A stretch of DNA of 33,758 bases from NCBI GenBank assembly GCA_964578485.1, contig CAZODA010000033.1:1-33758 (forward strand), in the 5' to 3' direction. Shown one piece after another: positions 27,201 to 33,104 of this stretch (the first letter of the stretch is position 1; each line of letters starts with the position of its first letter). The notes below the pieces were generated by a model. It was not told where the DNA came from. It searched no databases and saw only the letters and a program-made list of their open reading frames with translations. This DNA comes from CAZODA01 sp964578485. Its GTDB lineage: Bacteria > Bacteroidota > Bacteroidia > Bacteroidales > Marinilabiliaceae. The position numbers and the translations under genes are program-made.

Positions 27201-30200
27201 TTCTAACGTAAAGGACTGACCAACAGTCATGGTACCTATATCCCAAATTCCATTTGATGAATTATAACTACCTATTGCAGCATCATGATCAAAATAAGTA
27301 AATCCATCTGGCAACAAATCGATTACTTGAACATTATTTGCATTATCAGGTCCATCATTAAATACTTCAATAGTGAAAACAATTTTATCTCCTACATAGT
27401 GTAAATTATTGGATACAGTCTTAGTAAGCCGCAGGTCACTCTGTAGAGGAATAATTTCAATCTCAACCTCATTATTTGTCAAATCAGGATCATGACGCGG
27501 AGTTTCTACACTTGCCTTATTTTTAAATGACACGCCGGCTAAGGGTTCCTTAACACTGGCAGTAATTGTTAATGTTACTTCCTCATCCTTTGCAAGAGTA
27601 CCAAGCTCCCACTTACCGCTTACAGAGTTATAAGTACCTTTTATCATATTATGACTCTGGTAATCTAGGCCTTCGGGTAACTCCTCATCCACAACAACCT
27701 CTTTTGCCGGATCAGGACCCTTGTTTATAACCTTAATAGTATAAATAACCTCATCTCCAACATTGGGAGTAGAATTATCTACAATTTTGGAAATTTCAAG
27801 ATCACTTTCAAGGGGTATCACACTTGCCTCAGAACTATTATAGGATAAATCAGGATCATATTGATCTCCACTTATTGTAGCAGCATTAATATAACTTATA
27901 CCTGTACCGGGAGCATTAACCACAGCGACAAGAGTCAATGAGGTTGACTCACCATTCTCAAGACTCGGAATTACCCATAACAAACTACTATTGTCAAAGG
28001 TTCCTTTCTCTATTTCATGCGATGAATAGGAATAACCATTGGGCAGTGATTCATGAACTTTTATATTTGTAGCATCATCGGGACCATTATTGCTAACATC
28101 AATGGTAAAAGTAACTTTATCACCAACATCAGGGTGTTCTACGTCAACAGTTTTTTCGATAGAAAGATTAGCGACAATGGCATTAACACTTTCAATTTGT
28201 GAAAATTCAAAATTATCACCATTAAAAGTAAATGAAGCATAAGCAGTATTAGTAAATACAGTAGCAATAAGATCACTTTCCTGAATTGAATATGTTGTAG
28301 TAAATTGTTCTGATGTACCGGGAGCAAGTCCTGCTATAGTCCCGGAAAGGTTGGTCAATGGATCAGATACAGAAATATTGCTCAAATTAACATTACCGCT
28401 ATTTGTAAATACTATTTCATAGTTTATTATATCTCCTTCTTTTGTATATAGCTTGGGGGTGCCGTTCTTGGTAATAGTAAGCTCAGGCCTCTGATCAGCA
28501 TAAACAGTAATATTGTCTGTTTTAGTAACAGTATTCCAAATAGCTGTTACTTCGTTGTAGATACTTCCATGATCCAAATCATTTTGGGTAACTAAATGGC
28601 TGAAGGTAAAAGTTTCATTATTTCCGGGTGCTAAAGTAGGGATAAGCTGATCAATTTCTGTTAACTCATCCTTTACACTGATATCTGTCAGCGTTATATT
28701 TCCGGTATTTATTACTGTTATTTTAAATTCAACGGCTTCACCAACAGATGAATATTTTTCTTCCTCACTCCTTTTTTCAATAGTTACGCTATATGAAGGC
28801 TCTTGTTGGATAACAAAAGTGTTAATATCATTACTTGTAAAATCTTCACCCAAAAATGTACCGCTAACAGTAACTTCATTTACAAATTCGCCACTATCAA
28901 TATCTTCTTGTTTAAGTTCGTATGAAGAAGCATAAGATTTATTAATTTCAGCCTGAGGCGCTAAACTTCCGGATATTTGATCATTAAGGCCTATGGAGGG
29001 GTCAAGTAAACGAATATCAGTTAAAGTTACATTCCCAGTATTTTCAATTAAAAAATTATAAGTAAGATGATCTCCGGCATTGTGTTTATCATTGCTATCG
29101 GTATCAACAAATACAGTTTCTTTTTCTATAGAAAGACTTGCATTAACATTTGGATTAACGGATACTTCATCTTTATTTTTTTCCTCATTTAAATTTATCG
29201 GATCACTGAAAATAATTTCTGAAATATTGTCATATTCCCCATCGGTACCTGTGGGTTCATTTACTGTGGCAGTTATAGTTAGAACTGCGCTTGAACCATC
29301 TGCAAGTGTGCCGATAGTCCAAATTCCGGTTCCGGCAACATAAGAACCACCACCTGTATCTGATACATATGTATAACCCGAAGGAAGCAGATCACTTACA
29401 ATCACATTGGCAGCCTCACTTGGACCATCATTTGTAACAGTAAGGGTAAATTCAATATCACTTCCAACATCGGGTGTGGGCGTATCAACCCCTTTTGTAA
29501 TTTTTAGATCCGCAACAGGAATAGGTGTTACACTTACAGATGCTGTATTATTGCCCAAGTTATCGTCTTCTGTGTCGGATTCGGCAGAAGCAGTATTTTC
29601 ATAATCACCTTCGGCATTAACAGTAGCAATAATGGTAAGACTTACATCACCATCATCTTTTGCAAGTGTGCCGACAGTCCAAATTCCGGTTCCGGCATTA
29701 TAATTAACATTATCGGAAGCTGATACAAAAGCATAGCCAGAAGGAAGCTGATCACTTACACTCACATTGGTGGCAGAACTTGGACCATCATTTGTAACAG
29801 TAAGGGTAAAGACAACATTACTTCCAACATCGGGAGTAGTCGTATCAACTCCTTTTGCGATTTCTAAATCTGCAACAGGATAAATAACAACTTCAAAGGG
29901 GTAGGTGTTGCTTGTTTCTGAACTATTTGTGTTTAAAAGATATAAATTAACTTCTATAAGACCGGTAAAACCATCTTCCGGAGTAATTTCTCCACTATCA
30001 TTATCAAAGGAATAATTATTGCCACTTTCAATAACAATGTGGTAGTCATCAGGAAAGTCATCCAATTCACCAGATACCTCCAAGCTATTGATACCAACAG
30101 AGAATGCTTCGTTTATAGGATGTTCCGGAACCCCAGTTTGTCCGACTATTTGAACATTACTGTAAACAGCATGAAAAGGAAGTAAACTAAAAAGCAGCAA

Positions 30201-30221
30201 TAAAAGTATATAGTTCCTCAT
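20949..30221 (-). CDS. Giant DUF11/cadherin-like surface protein with type B T9SS domain
   Basis: The protein has about 3,090 residues. I start it at ATG 30221, the first ATG; the frame is open to a TTG at 30230. A signal peptide (MRNYILLLLLFSLLPFHAVYS) is followed by one N-terminal beta domain. About 17 DUF11 modules cover residues 115-2111 (motif VGDxVxFTxxVxNxGPxxAxxVxVxDxLPxGY or the NTGNVTL variant). Nine tandem-95/cadherin-like modules (2112-2988; PPVAxDD starts, GxxxYTPxxxYYGxDxFxY cores) come next, then a type B sorting domain (2989-3090; VPAAFSPEGERN, ending GTYYYILKINGQVFKGSVYIKR). The composition is very acidic. It is likely exported by the type IX system as an adhesin or structural fibre, first in an operon with PorP/SprF and PD40 genes. 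Its ligand is unknown. Confidence 0.93.
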   Translation of the reverse strand: MRNYILLLLLFSLLPFHAVYSNVQIVGQTGVPEHPINEAFSVGINSLEVSGELDDFPDDYHIVIESGNNYSFDNDSGEITPEDGFTGLIEVNLYLLNTNSSETSNTYPFEVVIYPVADLEIAKGVDTTTPDVGSNVVFTLTVTNDGPSSATNVSVSDQLPSGYAFVSASDNVNYNAGTGIWTVGTLAKDDGDVSLTIIATVNAEGDYENTASAESDTEDDNLGNNTASVSVTPIPVADLKITKGVDTPTPDVGSDIEFTLTVTNDGPSEAANVIVSDLLPSGYTYVSDTGGGSYVAGTGIWTIGTLADGSSAVLTITATVNEPTGTDGEYDNISEIIFSDPINLNEEKNKDEVSVNPNVNASLSIEKETVFVDTDSNDKHNAGDHLTYNFLIENTGNVTLTDIRLLDPSIGLNDQISGSLAPQAEINKSYASSYELKQEDIDSGEFVNEVTVSGTFLGEDFTSNDINTFVIQQEPSYSVTIEKRSEEEKYSSVGEAVEFKITVINTGNITLTDISVKDELTEIDQLIPTLAPGNNETFTFSHLVTQNDLDHGSIYNEVTAIWNTVTKTDNITVYADQRPELTITKNGTPKLYTKEGDIINYEIVFTNSGNVNLSNISVSDPLTNLSGTIAGLAPGTSEQFTTTYSIQESDLIATVFTNTAYASFTFNGDNFEFSQIESVNAIVANLSIEKTVDVEHPDVGDKVTFTIDVSNNGPDDATNIKVHESLPNGYSYSSHEIEKGTFDNSSLLWVIPSLENGESTSLTLVAVVNAPGTGISYINAATISGDQYDPDLSYNSSEASVIPLESDLEISKIVDNSTPNVGDEVIYTIKVINKGPDPAKEVVVDEELPEGLDYQSHNMIKGTYNSVSGKWELGTLAKDEEVTLTITASVKEPLAGVSFKNKASVETPRHDPDLTNNEVEIEIIPLQSDLRLTKTVSNNLHYVGDKIVFTIEVFNDGPDNANNVQVIDLLPDGFTYFDHDAAIGSYNSSNGIWDIGTMTVGQSFTLEITVIVNDLGEGISYTNEATVSSEIYDGELDNNTAFVNVTPVPVADLGIIKEVDNDTPDVGGNVVFTLTVRNYGPSEATGVEVSDQLPSGYTYVSDTGGGSYDVETGVWSVGSLAKDVEASLTITATVNADGFYENTATVSSDTKDKEPDNDEASVSVTPVPVADLEIKKEVDDDKPDVGSDVIFTLTVTNHGPSAATGVKVSDELRSGYTFIGSDDEDNVEVSEGILIWDIGALDIGVSATLNITATVNEPTGTSEEYGNISEIISSDQKDLDEDNNNDDVSVVPNVIATLSVEKEAEFVDTDGNGMHSAGDHLTYNFTIKNTGNVTLTEIRIIDSLIGLDELISESLAPQAKIEKPDSPDTYSYELQQADIDRGKFINEVIVSGIFLEEVFESNDTNTFDITQESSYSVTIENISANGEYSSLGEDVEFKVTVKNTGNITLKDISVQDDLAEINRTISTLAPGDEAYFTGKYKVTQDDLDDGSIDNEVRVTWDDVTETADITVYADQRPEITITKSGSPELFTEEGDNIDYVIIFTNSGNVSLKNISVSDPLTNLSGTIAALAPGASQQFSTTYSIKANDLNAAIFTNTAYAEFTFNSETYTFEGKESVYANVADLSIEKTVDIERPDVGDEITFTIVVRNNGPDVATNIEVHDPLPNGYERSSHQAEKGLFDVNSWLWAISSLENGESTSLTIVAEVNAPGAGISHINAATISGDQFDPNPSDNSSEAAVIPLESDLEISKIVNNSTPNVGDQVIYTIKLVNYGPDPAKEVVVDEELPGGLEYLSHNVTKGTYNSLSGKWELGNLAKDEQVTLTITAGVKEPLAGVSFKNKASVETSRHDPVLANNEIELEIIPQRSDLRINKTVFNNSPYVGEEVVFTVEVINDGPDIANSVEVIDLLPGGFSYLHHDAATGSYNPSNGIWNIGTMAVGQSYTLDVTVIVNEPGEGISYTNEATVSARQFDPDISNNTAKATAMARQSDLEITKTVNNFQPKVQNQVIFSITIENHGPHTATGIEISDIIPIGFGGISHISHGGVLSDNIITWENLTIANGNSIILSYRAIILPPSWLSGEYTNSVSIIQLDQFDGNLNNNSSSVVLDVQNTPPVAKAHQQEIDEDNPLTVSAEGGLLSDATDIDEDPLTVISFKRGSNSFAAGTTASLPEGELTVNNDGSYQFNPKLNFWGELNVEYTISDGRDGTASSNLTITINPVNDPPVALPDEIFTPEGEPTYVDVLDNDNDDADLPEGGIDKTTLRIIQQPKNGTMTVISGIWQIYYQPDFGFYGEDVAVYEICDRGHPGVECSTAEIFIDVTRLSPIANDDYVELDESSSVDIDILANDIGPNLHPETVDIVDQPENGTVVYLGNGIVRYTPVQYYNGPDQFTYTVRNRANMISNEATVYITIHPVADPPVASNASFTTQENILKIIPIHTLVWDPDDDIDFESIEIVSGPESGVLESGDNEGELIFIPESGFYGEISFDYRISDLSGLISNIATVSIEVIEQAPTAGDIEIFIDEDETFVINILSYVSDPQGDIDPSSISIVVSPENGSADPVPESGSIRYIPDQDYYGTDIFYYKICDLLGYCDEAKVSVFINPVNDAPVAVDDIAVIPQNTQRLIEVLSNDYDVDNSLEELTMSITERPENGRVQITENPRGIIYTPKLNFFGDDLFIYRITDPEGLWSEATVYISITWVNTPPEPQDDHFGPVRREGMLLNVLENDFDLDDNIDPSSVEIVTAPQKGEVTVNSDGTIFYLPESGYIGDDSFEYSVCDIEGDCGEAVVTLEVIAWNRPPIANDDNIVLNEGAQLLFNPLINDFDPDDSIVPESLTIISEPEYGILEYYTNDGTLIYTPDLHYYGLDKFEYQICNSGYPEMCDQATVFITINPYYPRPQPKTLSLEDGKTTTLNLLDNIDNPTGGNMTLTLISEAETKYGEVSLQATGNLSYTAYPGSFFNKDTIFYKACYSGDACAESFLTIEIIPFDSTGDGIPDNLTVPAAFSPEGERNNFWTIHGLEELEKDNKEIEIFVYNRWSDLVFHEKPFKNKWDGRASTKVVGDNRLAEGTYYYILKINGQVFKGSVYIKR
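21258..23888 (-). repeat. Nine tandem-95/cadherin-like modules
   Basis: Nine modules of about 92-110 residues (2112-2988 of the giant protein) each begin with a PPVAxDD-like motif. Five of them (the 2nd, 5th, 7th, 8th and 9th) carry a cysteine pair in the last hairpin, for example YKICDLLGYCDEA and YSVCDIEGDCGEA, probably disulfides. The modules are well diverged from each other, unlike the DUF11 super-repeat. Confidence 0.85.
24261..27077 (-). repeat. Second copy of the eight-module DUF11 super-repeat
   Basis: Residues 1049-1987 (939 residues) repeat the module order of 27078-29879: PVADLGIIKEVD, PVADLEIKKEVD, ATLSVEKEAEF, SYSVTIENIS, RPEITITKSGS, ADLSIEKTVDIERPDVGD, SDLEISKIVNNSTPNVGD, SDLRINKTVFNNSPYVG. 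DNA identity is high in places: 24706-24742 equals 27530-27566 (37 bases), then one mismatch and 23 more identical bases. One extra module (SDLEITKTVNNFQ, 1988-2111) follows. Confidence 0.88.
27078..29879 (-). repeat. First copy of the eight-module DUF11 super-repeat
   Basis: Residues 115-1048 (934 residues) comprise modules starting PVADLEIAKGVD, PVADLKITKGVD, ASLSIEKETVF, SYSVTIEKRS, RPELTITKNGT, ANLSIEKTVDVEHPDVGD, SDLEISKIVDNSTPNVGD, SDLRLTKTVSNNLHYVGD. Each has a clear one-to-one counterpart in the second copy. The third module contains VDTDSNDKHNAGD, a probable calcium-binding loop. Confidence 0.88.
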
Positions 30222-30372
30222 TTTAAACAATTTAATATTCTCAGCTCAGCATGTAAAAATACGACACCTTTATACCATATGCACTTCTTTTTTGATTAAG
30301 TGGGGCATAATTTATGTGAAATCAAAGATTTCAGGGATTATCAGAAAATAATCAAGGATTAAATATATGATG

Positions 30373-31233
30373 TTAAACAGATAATTCCTTAGAAGGTTCT
30401 TTTAGTTCTTGCAGCAATAAATTTATTTTTGATATTTCTTCTTTTATATCTTTAATTTCTTTTAAAATAAATGAAATTTCATATCCGTCTCTGATCGCTT
30501 CACGATCGAACTGTTCCATAATAATATATTCATAGCCTTGACCTATAAACTGCACTCTTAAAGGTTGGTTCCAATTACTTGCAATAAAATCAATTATCCC
30601 GTTATCTTTTCCATCTTTATAATTTACAATTTCCCATTTATTTTCACCATCCTCAAATTGTCGATTATCAAAATCATCTTGAGGAACACTTTCTGAGCTT
30701 ACCGACTGCCCTTTATAATAAACTTTTATTTGATGATGATTTATCCACTTTGTTCCATGGTATCTGCTGGAAATAAAAAAATCACCGAATTCATTTAAAT
30801 GTGCTCGCAAAAAAGTTCTGTTAAAACAATTTTCAGGCCTTTGCCTGCGATGGATAAATATTTTTTTTGTTCCATATTCATCCGTTACGATGAAATTTTT
30901 CATCATTGGTTCCAGGCGCTCTTCCTGAATCAAAAGCATGCTGTCTAAATAATGTATATTTCTTTCCTGCTCACTGATATTAATTTGACGCAATAATTCT
31001 TTAGCTTCTCTTATTTGTTCAGGCTGATCAGAATATTGAAGGATAAGAGTATCAAGTTTTAATCTTGCCAAATTAATATTCCCCTCATCCTTAAGTTTAG
31101 CAGCTTCTTGAAGTTTTATAACAGCTTGATCCAAGCGCGAGGGACTGCAAGCTAAAAAAAATACAAAATAAAAAGTAATGACAAGCTTAATTAAGGTCAT
31201 AATCTTATTCTTATAAGAACCGATAGAATACAT
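30373..31233 (-). CDS. Unknown lipoprotein with TPR-like helices
   Basis: I do not recognise this protein family. The product is up to 286 residues with a lipoprotein signal, VFFLACS. An alternative start at ATG 31200 would shorten the signal by 11 residues. The N-terminal third is helical and TPR-like (IKLQEAAKLKDEGNINLARLK, LQYSDQPEQIREAKELL). A middle beta-rich region contains RAHLNEFGDFFISSRYHGTKW. The C-terminus is a charged coiled coil (LKEIKDIKEEISKINLLLQEL). It follows the DUF3127 gene by 30 bases and is probably co-transcribed with it. A cell-envelope location is the only supported inference. Confidence 0.75.
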   Translation of the reverse strand: MYSIGSYKNKIMTLIKLVITFYFVFFLACSPSRLDQAVIKLQEAAKLKDEGNINLARLKLDTLILQYSDQPEQIREAKELLRQINISEQERNIHYLDSMLLIQEERLEPMMKNFIVTDEYGTKKIFIHRRQRPENCFNRTFLRAHLNEFGDFFISSRYHGTKWINHHQIKVYYKGQSVSSESVPQDDFDNRQFEDGENKWEIVNYKDGKDNGIIDFIASNWNQPLRVQFIGQGYEYIIMEQFDREAIRDGYEISFILKEIKDIKEEISKINLLLQELKEPSKELSV

Positions 31234-31263
31234 TATCTGGTATTTTGAATTAATTTTAAAAAA

Positions 31264-31641
31264 TCAAAATGGAAGATCATCTAAACTTTCTTCCTCGGGA
31301 GGAAGATCACTCTCAGTAAAAGGCGGCGGAACCATTGCACTATCTTTTTTCTCAGCTACTGACTCAATACGCCAGGCCTCCAAATTTGTAATATAATTCA
31401 CCCTACCATCTTTTTCCCATTTACGACCTCTGAGATTAAAAAACACTTTAATCTTTTCTCCTAACCGGAAAGGGTCTAAAAGCTGACAACGATCTTGTGT
31501 TAATTGAAATTTTATAAAATCATTCCAATCAGTATTACGCTCATTGACAACTTCAATAACAAATTCCCTTTTCCTGAAACTGGAAGATATATCTACAATA
31601 TCATCCTTTACTATTAAACTTCCGGAAATTTCAAAACTCAT
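31264..31641 (-). CDS. DUF3127 protein with SSB-like acidic tip
   Basis: This 125-residue protein matches DUF3127, a small Bacteroidota family with an OB-like beta barrel (SGSLIVKDDIVDISSSFRKR, FNLRGRKWEKDGRVNYITNLEAWR). After a Pro/Glu-rich linker (VPPPFTESDLPPEEE) the protein ends in LDDLPF. That acidic-hydrophobic tail resembles the C-terminal tip of single-stranded DNA-binding protein, which recruits replication and repair proteins. Nucleic-acid binding is therefore inferred, not shown. It lies 73 bases after the cyclophilin gene. Confidence 0.85.
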   Translation of the reverse strand: MSFEISGSLIVKDDIVDISSSFRKREFVIEVVNERNTDWNDFIKFQLTQDRCQLLDPFRLGEKIKVFFNLRGRKWEKDGRVNYITNLEAWRIESVAEKKDSAMVPPPFTESDLPPEEESLDDLPF

Positions 31642-31714
31642 TTATCTAATTTTAAACTGACAACTTAATTTTACTTTGTTTTATAAGAAAATAAAACAAA
31701 AATCTTTTGAAATA

Positions 31715-32173
31715 TTATAGTTCACTAATTACAATTTTTTCTATCAAATCGCCGGCTTTAATCAAATCTATTACACCTTCACCCTCAACAACTTTTCCAA
31801 AACAAGTGTGTACACCATCTAAATGGGCAGTGTTTTGGCGACTGTGACAAATAAAAAATTGTGACCCACCGGTATCACGACCGGCATGAGCCATACTTAA
31901 AACACCACGATCGTGATATTGTTTTTCACCATCAAGCTCACAAGGTATCTGATAACCCGGACCACCTGTACCTACTCTGGTGCTGTTTGGCTCTCGTGAA
32001 AATGGACAGCCTCCCTGAATTACAAAATCAGGAATCACACGATGAAAAGTCAAACCATCATAAAAACCACTTTCTGCTAATTTAATAAAATTTGCTACAG
32101 TTGCAGGTGCATCATCAAAATAAAAATCAACCTTCATATTGCCCTTAGAAGTATAAATTTCTGCTTGTTTCAT
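31715..32173 (-). CDS. Cyclophilin-type peptidyl-prolyl isomerase
   Basis: This 152-residue single-domain cyclophilin has no signal peptide, so it is probably cytoplasmic. The active-site motif FHRVIPDFVIQGG (43-55) includes the catalytic R45, F50 and Q53. The second motif SQFFICHS and then HLDGVHTCFGKV follow. The tryptophan typical of eukaryotic cyclophilins (WLDG) is histidine here, as commonly varies in bacteria, and usually lowers cyclosporin binding. It has a good promoter upstream and probably heads an operon with the DUF3127 and lipoprotein genes. Confidence 0.95.
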   Translation of the reverse strand: MKQAEIYTSKGNMKVDFYFDDAPATVANFIKLAESGFYDGLTFHRVIPDFVIQGGCPFSREPNSTRVGTGGPGYQIPCELDGEKQYHDRGVLSMAHAGRDTGGSQFFICHSRQNTAHLDGVHTCFGKVVEGEGVIDLIKAGDLIEKIVISEL

Positions 32174-32494
32174 AATTTAATTTTTTGATAAATCATTAAT
32201 CATTTTAAATGAAGTTGTAAAAGTAAGCATTCCATACCGGAGCACAAAAATGATTCCAACTTTTATTCTATATCCCTTATAAACAAAGCAATATGTGAAT
32301 TACTTATAAACAATGTAACAAATAATTAAAAACTTAGTTTTTAATTGATCATAAATGCTTTTTTTCAATCAATAATGTAACCACTTAAGGGATAAAAACG
32401 TTAGACTCAGGTATGAACTTCAAAAAACATATTAATAAGTTGTAAACTTATCAATAAATTTAAAAAAAATTATATCGAATAGATTTTTACTAAT
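32174..32494. other. Divergent intergenic region with inverted and direct repeats
   Basis: This 321-base spacer lies between the divergent cyclophilin and membrane-protein genes. It holds the cyclophilin promoter (32219-32249) and an 11-base direct repeat CTTATAAACAA (32276-32286 and 32303-32313). It also has a perfect 10-bp inverted repeat, AATTAAAAAC (32324-32333) and GTTTTTAATT (32337-32346), with a 3-base loop. A weak -7 box (TAGATTTT, 32480-32487) lies just before the membrane-protein ATG. No coding potential is seen. Confidence 0.5.
32219..32249 (-). promoter_or_regulatory. Putative cyclophilin operon promoter
   Basis: On the minus strand, TTTG (32246-32249), a 19-base spacer and TACTTTTT (32219-32226, 7 of 8 to TAnnTTTG) form the best two-part Bacteroidota promoter in the window. 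The leader would be about 40 bases to the ATG at 32173. Confidence 0.55.
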
Positions 32495-33058
32495 ATGAGT
32501 CTGATACTTAAAGCAAAAAACTGGCAAATATTTACTGTCATAATCATTATACCCTGTCTTTTATTTAGCTTAGGTATAATAGCCTTGACGAATTTTTCTA
32601 ATTTTTTCTTGATATTTTTTGCTGCCCCCACAGCTATTATTATGTCACAAATGCTTATTTATATCTGGATTTGGACTGTATCACTTTCTTTATGGAAAAA
32701 ATATAATTTAAAGAAATATTATCAAACACAATGGCTTAAAATATTAATAATATTATCATTAAGCATACTCCTTATTATACTGGGATATTTTTTGTGGGGA
32801 GCAAGCATAATGATTTCAGGATCACCAAGTATCTCAAATTCCATAATCAAAACAACGTGGATGATTTTACCACTGCAAGTTCTCTTCCTTGGAACAAAGT
32901 TTTATGGCTATTATTTTTTGGCAAAAATGATAAAAAGTGCAGAAAATGATAGCATACAAACTTTCAACAATATTATTAATGATTTTATTTTATTGATAAT
33001 ATTTCCCTTAGGAATATGGTATATCCAAAAAAAGATAAACAAACTTGCCTTAGCATAA
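32495..33058 (+). CDS. Unknown multi-span membrane protein
   Basis: I do not recognise the family. The product is 187 residues with about five hydrophobic segments (near 12-32, 38-62, 83-104, 117-138 and 163-180). They are separated by short basic stretches such as WKKYNLKKYY and a lysine-rich C-terminus (YIQKKINKLALA). There is no conserved motif, cysteine cluster or signal peptide by eye. The gene converges on the GntR regulator with a 10-base gap, and its own upstream region holds the repeats described for 32174-32494. Codon use is AT-rich like the rest of the window. Confidence 0.7.
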   Translation: MSLILKAKNWQIFTVIIIIPCLLFSLGIIALTNFSNFFLIFFAAPTAIIMSQMLIYIWIWTVSLSLWKKYNLKKYYQTQWLKILIILSLSILLIILGYFLWGASIMISGSPSISNSIIKTTWMILPLQVLFLGTKFYGYYFLAKMIKSAENDSIQTFNNIINDFILLIIFPLGIWYIQKKINKLALA

Positions 33059-33068
33059 AGCAAAAGCT

Positions 33069-33104
33069 TTAAAAAACTCCGTAAATACTGTGTTCATCAG
33101 TATT
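33069..33104 (-). terminator. Possible terminator overlapping the gntR 3' end
   Basis: Perfect 7-bp arms AATACTG (33084-33090) and CAGTATT (33098-33104) fall within the last codons of the GntR gene. In the sense of that gene the hairpin is followed, 7 bases later, by a run of six T at about 33070-33075. The stem is AT-rich and the spacing loose, so the call is tentative. Confidence 0.3.

Noticed and set aside
20949..30221. CRISPR array or transposon-borne repeats
   Set aside because: The repeats are in frame, about 100 codons long each, diverged, and encode known protein modules. There are no short identical repeats with unique spacers and no cas genes.
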